Shown: one piece after another, positions 6,919 through 13,083 of the stretch | How positions within the stretch are numbered: position 1 is the stretch's first letter | How the letters are laid out: each line of letters starts with the position of its first letter | Origin: Bacteroidia bacterium | GTDB taxonomy: Bacteria > Bacteroidota > Bacteroidia > AKYH767-A > OLB10 | DNA length: 13,083 bases | Assembly (NCBI GenBank): GCA_025450095.1 | Contig: JANWID010000116.1 | Location: 1 to 13,083 of the forward strand | Reading direction: 5' to 3' | Position numbers and translations under genes: made by a program | Notes under the pieces: model-generated | Told to the model about the DNA's origin: nothing | Database searches by the model: none | The model's input: the letters and a program-made list of their open reading frames with translations, nothing else

Positions 6919-7812
6919 ATGCAAAGACTTATCGTTTCAGTTGCTAAGCTCAATAAGCGTAACGGGATACCATCCAACCTTCCTGATCCGAATGGTATTA
7001 CCGGTGTCGTGAATAAAGGATTTATTTTCGAAGGCGAAGAGGTAGCAGTTACACCAAATCCCACACTTGGCAAATGGTACAAGGACCGAGACGATTCATT
7101 TTACTGGGGTGGCGGATTAATTGCTGAAAATATTCCCGTTAAAATTAATCTGAGCGGACTGCCGATAAATCTCCCTGCAGATTATAGGCTGGGCATTGAT
7201 ATTTCACATCACAACTATCTCCCTGACTGGAATGTAATCAAAAATGCGGGAGTAAGTTTTGTATATGTTAAAACTACAGAAGGTGTCGGCACTCCTGATC
7301 CCAAAGCAAAAGAAAATGCAGAGAAAGCCAACGCACTGGACTTAAGAATTGGTTACTATCATTTTTGCCGCCCGGATAAGAGAAACGGAGGAACTGTAGT
7401 CAGTGATGCAAATGCGGAAGCAACTGATGTTCTGAACAGGTTTTCTAAACTTCCCGCATACGATTTACCACTGGTGCTTGACCTCGAAGATCAGCAATCC
7501 TGGGATACAAACCTGCAACCTGATGAATACCTCACATGGATCGAAACATTTCTGAATAAGATAAAACAAAATACTGGTAAAGACTGCGCAATTTACAGCC
7601 GGACGGAATACCTCGACAGAAGATTACCGGCCAATCATAATTTGAAATGTAAACTCTGGATTTCATATTATCCTGCACATCCCGATTGCAAAAATGTAAA
7701 GTGTCCCAAAGGCTGGAGCGATTGGGTGATGTGGCAATATACAGAGCATGGAATTATCGGAAATAATTCCCGGATTGATTTTAACATCTTAAAAGATACC
7801 TCACTTTTTTAA
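6919..7812 (+). CDS. GH25 muramidase with N-terminal SH3-like domain, no signal peptide
   Basis: The C-terminal part (~residues 90-297) is a glycoside hydrolase family 25 lysozyme, which cleaves the MurNAc-GlcNAc bond of peptidoglycan. Its landmarks are complete: GIDISHHN (D94), FVYVKTTEG, GYYHF, the catalytic D-x-E in LVLDLED (D188, E190), and MWQYTEHG...RIDFN near the end. Residues 1-66 form a separate domain (LNKRNGIP, GVVNKGFIFEGEE, LGKWYKDRDDSFYWGGG) that is plainly homologous to the start of the next gene's product. The ATG at 6919 is chosen over an upstream ATG at 6886 because it makes the two N-termini align from the first residue and lies one base after the preceding stop. There is no signal peptide or membrane helix, which is odd for a wall hydrolase: release would need lysis, a holin-like partner or another secretion route. 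The membrane protein upstream is the obvious candidate. Confidence 0.93.
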   Translation: MQRLIVSVAKLNKRNGIPSNLPDPNGITGVVNKGFIFEGEEVAVTPNPTLGKWYKDRDDSFYWGGGLIAENIPVKINLSGLPINLPADYRLGIDISHHNYLPDWNVIKNAGVSFVYVKTTEGVGTPDPKAKENAEKANALDLRIGYYHFCRPDKRNGGTVVSDANAEATDVLNRFSKLPAYDLPLVLDLEDQQSWDTNLQPDEYLTWIETFLNKIKQNTGKDCAIYSRTEYLDRRLPANHNLKCKLWISYYPAHPDCKNVKCPKGWSDWVMWQYTEHGIIGNNSRIDFNILKDTSLF

Positions 7813-7819
7813 AATCACC

Positions 7820-8956
7820 ATGACACAGTTTCAGGTTGTTGTTCCAAGGCTTAACAAAAGAAAATTTCCTGTAGAAGATACTGCAGATAAAAGTAATATT
7901 CTGGGTGAAGTAAACCCTGGGTTTCAGTTCGAGAGTGTTTCTGAAATTACAAATTCACTGGGCAAATGGTACCAGGACAGGGACGGGAGTTTTTATTGGG
8001 GTGGGGGAGTTGCTGAAAAGAAACAAACGGATACATTAAAGATAATTTCTGTATCAGGCCCCAATGCAGCATGGATAAATAATCTTAAGCTTCCTGAAGT
8101 TTGGAAAATTTCGACAGGTAAAAAGGTTAATGTGGCCATTCTGGATTCAGGGATTAATTTACTGAATAAAGAGATTACTGATAATGTTTTTCAGTATGAT
8201 GAAAGTAATCCGGTTTTAAATGATGCCCGAGTATGTAAAAATTTTCTTAATGGTTCAAGTGATGTATCAGATCTTTTTTGGCATGGTTCACATTGTGCAT
8301 CCTTAATCAGTTCCCGGAATAACTCTGATAAAATAGGTGTTGCACCTGATGCAAAATTATTTATCGGTAAAATCAGTGTACAGGGTGGGCTGAGAGATTT
8401 TAGTGTGTTGACCAAAGGGATAAACTGGGCTTCAAGTATAGAAGAGGTGGATATCATATCAATCAGTTATGGATTAAGTAAGGAGGATAGCACATTTAAT
8501 GATTTCCAAAAAGCAATTCAGAATGCAATCAATAAAAACAAAATAATTGTTGCCTCAATTGGCGATAAGGATAATACTCCATTACCTCTTTATCCAGCCA
8601 TTTTTACTGATTGTATTTCTGTGGGAGCGACAGATTCTTTAGGTAATTACTGGTTGGGAAATACAAAATTTGACGACACTATCATCCATGCCCCTGGAGT
8701 TGATATTTTCTCTCATGTAGTGAAAAGTATGGATTATCCTAATGGAGATAAGCAAATATGCCCTGCATCCGGCAATAGTCAGTCTACAGCAATTGTGGCT
8801 GGAATCATTGCCCTGCTTCTTTCCTATTTTAAAGAAAAAGAAATTGCGTATTCACCAACCGAAATTAAAAAACTAATAAGAAAATTTGGGAAACCTATAT
8901 TAAACATTGAACAAAAAATATTAATTGATCCGATTAGCATTATTAATAATATATAA
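7820..8956 (+). CDS. S8 (subtilisin-like) serine peptidase with the same N-terminal SH3-like domain
   Basis: This 378-residue protein starts with the ~65-residue domain shared with the muramidase (VVVPRLNKRKFPVED, GEVNPGFQFES, LGKWYQDRDGSFYWGGG), followed by a linker and a subtilase domain (~85-375). The catalytic triad is present: D109 in VAILDSGIN, H155 in FWHGSHCASL, and S320 in PASGNSQSTAIVAG. The residue at the oxyanion-hole position is D249 (VASIGDKDN), where most subtilases have Asn; Asp there is known from proprotein convertase 2. HGSH and SGNSQST are also off the usual HGTH and SGTSMAT. There is no signal peptide and no inhibitor I9 propeptide, so it may fold in the cytoplasm and be held inactive by other means. 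The gene begins 7 bases after the muramidase stop and ends 3 bases before the next ATG. Likely substrates are the partner proteins of the operon or cell-envelope proteins; both are inference. Confidence 0.92.
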   Translation: MTQFQVVVPRLNKRKFPVEDTADKSNILGEVNPGFQFESVSEITNSLGKWYQDRDGSFYWGGGVAEKKQTDTLKIISVSGPNAAWINNLKLPEVWKISTGKKVNVAILDSGINLLNKEITDNVFQYDESNPVLNDARVCKNFLNGSSDVSDLFWHGSHCASLISSRNNSDKIGVAPDAKLFIGKISVQGGLRDFSVLTKGINWASSIEEVDIISISYGLSKEDSTFNDFQKAIQNAINKNKIIVASIGDKDNTPLPLYPAIFTDCISVGATDSLGNYWLGNTKFDDTIIHAPGVDIFSHVVKSMDYPNGDKQICPASGNSQSTAIVAGIIALLLSYFKEKEIAYSPTEIKKLIRKFGKPILNIEQKILIDPISIINNI

Positions 8957-8959
8957 ATC

Positions 8960-11161
8960 ATGAAAAAGATATCCTTGATATTTTGTTTATTCCTAATAGT
9001 ACATTCAAATATAATTTTATCTCAAATTGTATATTATGACGCTTTGAAACTGGATAGTTTATACAAAGTAGATCCTGACAACATTCCAATAAATGGTACT
9101 ACTAAAGGTTTACTAAAAAACTATTATAATTCTATTCCAACTTTTGCAGACCAAAGTGAGGTTGATAGTTTTTTTGTTCGAAATCCATTTTTCAGAAGAT
9201 CTACAGATAGAACAAAATCAATATTTTTAATTAGTGGGGCCCAGTCAGCTGCATCAAGTCATATTAATAAGTTTTCCGAAGCCGTAGGAGGAATAAATAT
9301 CTCAAAATACGCCAATGCTATTTCAGCTTTAATGATTGAAAGAGCTAAAGAAGAACTGAATGTTGCCTTCTTTGACAGATTTAAACAATTTTCTGAAGAT
9401 AACCCGGAGTTTAAAGTATTATTTCCAAAATCAACTGAAGTTTTAGGATCATTGGTATCATATAAATATCCGGAAATGCTGCCCTCACTTCGAACAGCCT
9501 TTACAGAAGATATAGCAGTTCTTCCGAATAACCTGGATGATCTATTGGAATTACCACGTTACAGAGAATTGCTTAAAAATTTCCCGGAAATCAGGATCGC
9601 AATAAGATCAATTAAATTGATTCAGGAACTGGAAACAGGTAGTTCGAATGCGGCGGATATTATCAAGGAATTTTCTGAATTAGATGATTGGAATGACATT
9701 ACAGCGTCAAGGAATTTTAAAAACGCTGCAAATGGAGTAGAGCTAGGAGCTATTTTTTCGGAGAGTTTAAGGAATAAAAATAAGGACTCATTATGGGTGT
9801 CACCACAGGAATTAAAGGAAATGCTTAATGATAAGATTACTTTTCAGATATATCTGGGTTTAATTTGGCAATCAGTAAAAAATCATGACATTACTTTCTA
9901 TAAGCAACCTGTTAACTCTACTGGACATGATGAAGAAATAAAATTTACAGCCTTATTACAAAACAATAAGGCAATTATTGAAATAATGAGAAGCAAGGTT
10001 CAGGAATTTGCAGGATTATCGAATAAAACGCAAATGGCATTTACAGATTTGAAAACTAAGCTAAATTCAAGAACTAAGATAAGTAACGATGATATTTTTA
10101 ATTACATTAATGTTTCAACAGACATAGTTGAATACGCTTTAAGCTTTGTGAAAATATTTGATGAGTCGGTTAATTCCGAAAGTTATATTGCCATCGTGCG
10201 GCAATCAAATAATCTATTTAAAGATATATATATTAAACAATACAATAAAGGAGTAACTGATGCATTGGGCCTTATTGCAAAAATTTCAGAATTAGTTAAA
10301 GAGCGCAGCATTGTAAGTTCAGGTTATCAAAGTGAACCCTTTTACGCTTCATTGGGCTCCGAAAAGAAGGATATCAAAGATTTGATTGATTTGATAGCCA
10401 ATGGCAAGAAAATAAAGGATAAAAATCTGATCAAAGTTCTTAATGAATTACATATTCATGCATCTGTTAATCCAATATTAGAATCTTTGATCGGAAAGCA
10501 ACGAATTGATGACTTAGTTGAATTTATAGAAAAGGTTAAACCCTATGCCTTATTCGTAGCAAACATTGCAAATGCAGAAACTGCTGAAGATGTTAAATTT
10601 GCTCTTGATGCGGCAATTCTGCCTGTTGGCAGTTCGGCAATTAAGAAGTACTCATGTTTTAATATATCTGTACAATCATATCTCGGTGCATTCTATAGAC
10701 TAGATGATCCCAAAAATGAATTAACCAAAACATGGTCGGACCAATTTGGAGTTACGGCCCCAATCGGTGTTTCATTTAATTGGGGATTAAAAGGAAAGTG
10801 TTGGAATTCGTCAATTGGCATTTTTGCATATTTATTCGATTTGGGCGCTATTGTTGACTACCAGCTAAAAAATGACAGCATTAAAGATTCAAATGGAAAT
10901 ACAATCCCGGTAATTAATAAAGACTTTGAAATTGAATTTTCGCAGGTTCTTTCTCCTGGTGTTTCTTTACAATGGGGTCTTCCATGGTGGAAACTACCAC
11001 TATCACTCGGAGCAGGGATGCAATACGGTCCCGGCTTATCTGAAATTGAAAGTAATGGAACGCCTGTAGTTAACAATCCTCATTTACGCTATGTTGTATC
11101 TCTGACGGTTGACCTCCCATTTTTTACCATCATGAACAAACCAATGCATAAAAAAGAATGA
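8960..11161 (+). CDS. 733-aa secreted protein, helical body and beta-rich C-terminus
   Basis: I do not recognise a named family. The protein begins with a good signal peptide (MKKISLIFCLFLIVHSNIILS, split before Q22), so it reaches the periplasm. Residues ~30-555 look mainly alpha-helical, with many short amphipathic helices and few cysteines or glycines. From ~556 (LPVGSSAIKKYSCFNISVQSYLG) to the end the pattern changes to alternating strands rich in Gly and aromatics: FGVTAPIGVSFNWGL, SSIGIFAYLFDLGAIVDY, SPGVSLQWGL, LSLGAGMQYG and RYVVSLTVDLPFF. This is what an outer-membrane beta-barrel or a barrel-like lid looks like, with a final strand close to the C-terminus, although six or so strands are few for a full barrel. 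It is the last operon gene and is the only product with an export signal, so it probably acts at the outer membrane or in the periplasm, possibly as receptor or target of the other three. Its stop is 12 bases from that of the convergent redoxin gene. Confidence 0.82.
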   Translation: MKKISLIFCLFLIVHSNIILSQIVYYDALKLDSLYKVDPDNIPINGTTKGLLKNYYNSIPTFADQSEVDSFFVRNPFFRRSTDRTKSIFLISGAQSAASSHINKFSEAVGGINISKYANAISALMIERAKEELNVAFFDRFKQFSEDNPEFKVLFPKSTEVLGSLVSYKYPEMLPSLRTAFTEDIAVLPNNLDDLLELPRYRELLKNFPEIRIAIRSIKLIQELETGSSNAADIIKEFSELDDWNDITASRNFKNAANGVELGAIFSESLRNKNKDSLWVSPQELKEMLNDKITFQIYLGLIWQSVKNHDITFYKQPVNSTGHDEEIKFTALLQNNKAIIEIMRSKVQEFAGLSNKTQMAFTDLKTKLNSRTKISNDDIFNYINVSTDIVEYALSFVKIFDESVNSESYIAIVRQSNNLFKDIYIKQYNKGVTDALGLIAKISELVKERSIVSSGYQSEPFYASLGSEKKDIKDLIDLIANGKKIKDKNLIKVLNELHIHASVNPILESLIGKQRIDDLVEFIEKVKPYALFVANIANAETAEDVKFALDAAILPVGSSAIKKYSCFNISVQSYLGAFYRLDDPKNELTKTWSDQFGVTAPIGVSFNWGLKGKCWNSSIGIFAYLFDLGAIVDYQLKNDSIKDSNGNTIPVINKDFEIEFSQVLSPGVSLQWGLPWWKLPLSLGAGMQYGPGLSEIESNGTPVVNNPHLRYVVSLTVDLPFFTIMNKPMHKKE

Positions 11162-11173
11162 TGTAAAAAAATA

Positions 11174-12343
11174 CTATTCCCTCAACAATGAATCCATAAA
11201 TTCTGTAAACTCCTTCTTAAACTTTTCATACTCCGCACCCGTTGCAGCACCTGAAAAACCAGCGTACACTTTTCGCACTTTATGATTTTTGTCGAGGTAA
11301 ATGGAAGTTGGAAAGCCGACGAAATTTTCCAGTCCCGGTAAAACAGTTTTGATCTTTTCGCGATTGGCGGCGATTAATAATGTGTAGTGAATCCCGAGAC
11401 GATCCTGGAAACGACGAACGTTTGCAACAGCATGTTTGAAGTCATCGGTTTTTTCGAACGATAGTCCGATGATTTCAACACCACGATCTTTGTTTTTATC
11501 ATAATACGGAGCCAGGAAAGCCGATTCATCGAGACAGTTCGGGCACCATGATCCCAGGATCTGAAGCAGCACTACTTTATTTTTAAATTTCGGATCGTCG
11601 AGTGATACCAGGTTGCTGTCGAGATCTGGTAAACGGAAATTCAATGCAATGGAATCGGTATTGTATTTTGTAAGTGAAGCCGCATCGGGTAGCATGGCCT
11701 TATCATTTTTAATTCCCTCGAAATTCACCTGCCGGTGTGTTCCGGAATAAAAAATACCGGAAAGTTTTTCCTTTTCCACTTTGGCTTTAAAAAGGTAAAC
11801 AAAAACGCCGTCAAAGGTTGATATGTACAGGCTGTCGTGATCCACCGCGCCTTCGAGGTATCGGTAATCGCCACTCTTTGTCAGAAATGTACCGGTGACT
11901 TTCGTGCCTTTCTGTTCAAAAATTCCAACGGCGCTGGAGCTATCCTTCATACCCGGAGAAAATTGCACCTGCCAGCGACCAGTTACATCCACCACTGGAG
12001 TTTTAGAGCGCACATTAAACCGCGGTGCATCACCGGCAGTTGCTTTCATGCGAATAGATGCATGTGTAATGCGGGTGAGGTTGATGTATTCACCTTCAAG
12101 CTCCTTATCGTTATTTACTTTCAGGCGCAGTTCGGCTTCATACACCGGGAATTTTACAAATATGGAATCGGATTTCATTACCACATCTCCCAACGGCATT
12201 TCTTCGGCGCCGTTAATTATGGCAAAAGAATAAGTGTTGCCAACCGGAGTTACTTTCATCTGGAATGGCAACTCACCTCCGGGAGTAAACAAAACCGCCC
12301 TCCATAGTCCGGCGGTAATTGTAAGTGTTGAAAGAATGGACAT
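11174..12343 (-). CDS. TlpA/ResA-like thiol-disulfide redoxin with N-terminal beta domain
   Basis: The last ~160 residues of this 389-residue protein are a thioredoxin-fold domain with the active site W266-C-P-N-C270 (LQILGSWCPNCLDES) and a cis-proline at P345 in GFPTSIYLD. This is typical of the TlpA/ResA thiol-disulfide oxidoreductases of the periplasm. Residues ~10-210 are beta-rich and hold two repeats of a lipocalin-like pattern (GLWRAVLFTPGGELPF..., then TGRWQVQFSPG...), as in other Bacteroidota redoxin fusions. The start ATG at 12341-12343 gives only MSILSTLTITAGLW before the first domain: a short, uncharged stretch and not a proper signal peptide, and a stop lies two codons upstream in the same frame, so it cannot be extended. 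Export is therefore uncertain, although expected for the family. It is the last of three tightly packed minus-strand genes, 3 bases after the lipoprotein gene. Confidence 0.87.
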   Translation of the reverse strand: MSILSTLTITAGLWRAVLFTPGGELPFQMKVTPVGNTYSFAIINGAEEMPLGDVVMKSDSIFVKFPVYEAELRLKVNNDKELEGEYINLTRITHASIRMKATAGDAPRFNVRSKTPVVDVTGRWQVQFSPGMKDSSSAVGIFEQKGTKVTGTFLTKSGDYRYLEGAVDHDSLYISTFDGVFVYLFKAKVEKEKLSGIFYSGTHRQVNFEGIKNDKAMLPDAASLTKYNTDSIALNFRLPDLDSNLVSLDDPKFKNKVVLLQILGSWCPNCLDESAFLAPYYDKNKDRGVEIIGLSFEKTDDFKHAVANVRRFQDRLGIHYTLLIAANREKIKTVLPGLENFVGFPTSIYLDKNHKVRKVYAGFSGAATGAEYEKFKKEFTEFMDSLLRE

Positions 12344-12346
12344 ATT

Positions 12347-12895
12347 TTATTGGACTGGTTCTATTGCCCTACCTAAAAACAAAATATTAAGTTGTTTCCC
12401 GATAAAAGGTTCATGAACGGTATTGATCCTGAAATTTCCCCCATTTATATAAACAAGCGATTCCGACGATTTGTAATAGTCGTTAGATGTTGATTTATTT
12501 ATAATGATGCTATCGGTGACCGGACCATGTATAAATACCGTTACATTCCGGATATCCTGGAGTGAATCCTTTGCAGAATATTTTAGAATTTTAGCTACAC
12601 CGATTTCCATACTATCCACAACATAGGAGCCGGATCTTTCCTGGTGACCGGAAAATGTTTCAAGAAACGGCTGCAATTCCGCTTTCCAGTCGGGCTGATC
12701 AACGGTTTGTGATTCTATGTGCCCATTGGTAATCAGGATTTTTTCAAGCGTTTTCCGGGAAGCAGCCAGCTTCACTGGTTCACTTTTAAAATACATTTCA
12801 ATATCTTCAAAAACCGGACGTATCGGTTGTGGTTTTTCATTGGCACAACCCATAACACATAAAAGAAAAACTACAAGGTAAAGATTGGGTTTCAT
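12347..12895 (-). CDS. lipoprotein of unknown function
   Basis: The 182-residue product begins MKPNLYLVVFLLCVMGC, a lipoprotein signal peptide with lipobox VMGC and the lipidated cysteine at position 17. ANEKPQ follows, which gives no clear hint of inner- or outer-membrane placement. The mature part looks alpha+beta: helices around 45-85 and strands such as RSGSYVVDSMEIG, RNVTVFIHG, SLVYINGGNF and LNILFLGR. I know no family for it. The ATG follows directly on the TAA of the TPR gene, and the stop is separated from the redoxin ATG by a single codon (AAT), so all three are surely one transcript. It may work with the redoxin on periplasmic protein thiols, or merely share its regulation. Confidence 0.8.
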   Translation of the reverse strand: MKPNLYLVVFLLCVMGCANEKPQPIRPVFEDIEMYFKSEPVKLAASRKTLEKILITNGHIESQTVDQPDWKAELQPFLETFSGHQERSGSYVVDSMEIGVAKILKYSAKDSLQDIRNVTVFIHGPVTDSIIINKSTSNDYYKSSESLVYINGGNFRINTVHEPFIGKQLNILFLGRAIEPVQ

Positions 12896-13083
12896 TTAAT
12901 TTCCAACTCCCAGCCGGGAGGCTTTTTCAAAATAGATTTTTGCATTTACTTCATCCCCAAGAATCTTGTAAGTGATACCAATATTATATATCACTTTTCC
13001 ATTCGAAGGATCCTGCTTTTCCACTTCCCTGAAGAATTTCAATGCGTTGCTGTAATCCTTCATGGCTGCATAGCTGTTACCCA
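12896..13083 (-). CDS. TPR-repeat protein, C-terminal part only (runs off the right edge)
   Basis: The last 61 codons of a gene are visible, ending with TAA at 12896-12898 immediately before the lipoprotein ATG. The residues read as tetratricopeptide repeats: YSNALKFFREVEKQDPSNGK followed by IYNIGITYKILGDEVNAKIYFEKA, with the usual small, Gly, Tyr, Ala and Pro positions. Such repeats are protein-binding scaffolds. The start, signal peptide and length lie beyond the window, so neither location nor partner can be judged. It is the upstream gene of the TPR / lipoprotein / redoxin unit. Confidence 0.85.
   Translation of the reverse strand, partial: GNSYAAMKDYSNALKFFREVEKQDPSNGKVIYNIGITYKILGDEVNAKIYFEKASRLGVGN

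Noticed and set aside
5880..11161. Reading the operon as a prophage lysis cassette
   Set aside because: No phage structural, replication or integrase gene is present, and the S8 peptidase and 733-aa exported protein do not fit; a relation remains possible but unsupported.
11837..12307. Plus-strand frames of 112 and 156 codons
   Set aside because: They lie wholly antisense to the redoxin gene, whose domains are clear; they are shadows.
1..13083. CRISPR array, tRNA, rRNA or intact insertion sequence
   Set aside because: No regularly spaced repeats of suitable length, no cloverleaf-like segments and no transposase motifs were seen.

Overview
The window looks like the chromosome of a member of the Bacteroidota. 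Two adjacent proteins end in type IX secretion (T9SS) C-terminal sorting domains, ribosome binding sites are mostly not of the Shine-Dalgarno type, and a lipoprotein/TlpA-type redoxin pair of a style common in that phylum sits at the right end. No rRNA, tRNA, CRISPR array or intact insertion sequence was seen.

Layout. Positions 1-255: a GC-rich segment of unknown origin, abutting the last ~45 codons of a truncated T9SS cargo gene. 258-1784: an AT-rich gene for a secreted repeat protein (probably a beta-propeller) with its own T9SS domain. 1894-2097 (-): a small charged protein that overlaps, head to head, the start of queG (2087-3013, epoxyqueuosine reductase). 3117-5419 (-): three ordinary housekeeping or accessory genes, namely a metallo-beta-lactamase-fold hydrolase, a TMEM175-type potassium channel and a VOC-fold protein. 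Two AT-rich intergenic repeats built from phased ATC motifs flank this group. 5420-5879: a 460-base gene-free leader with palindromes and a hairpin.

5880-11161 (+): a tight four-gene operon with gaps of 1, 7 and 3 bases, and the most interesting part of the window. It encodes a three-helix membrane protein with a conserved-looking W-F-D-x-x-M-D-R-V-S-G-W-Y-K-R segment, a GH25 muramidase, an S8 (subtilisin) peptidase, and a 733-residue secreted protein with a helical body and a beta-rich C-terminus. The muramidase and the peptidase begin with the same ~65-residue SH3-like domain and neither has a signal peptide. This suggests that two unrelated hydrolases are recruited by one adaptor domain to a common target, possibly a wall-degrading or lysis/defence module or a cell-envelope remodelling system. 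That function is inference.

11174-13083 (-): three back-to-back genes, all in one reading frame: a TPR protein (partial), a lipoprotein of unknown function and a redoxin with a WCPNC active site. They converge on the operon with only 12 bases between stop codons.
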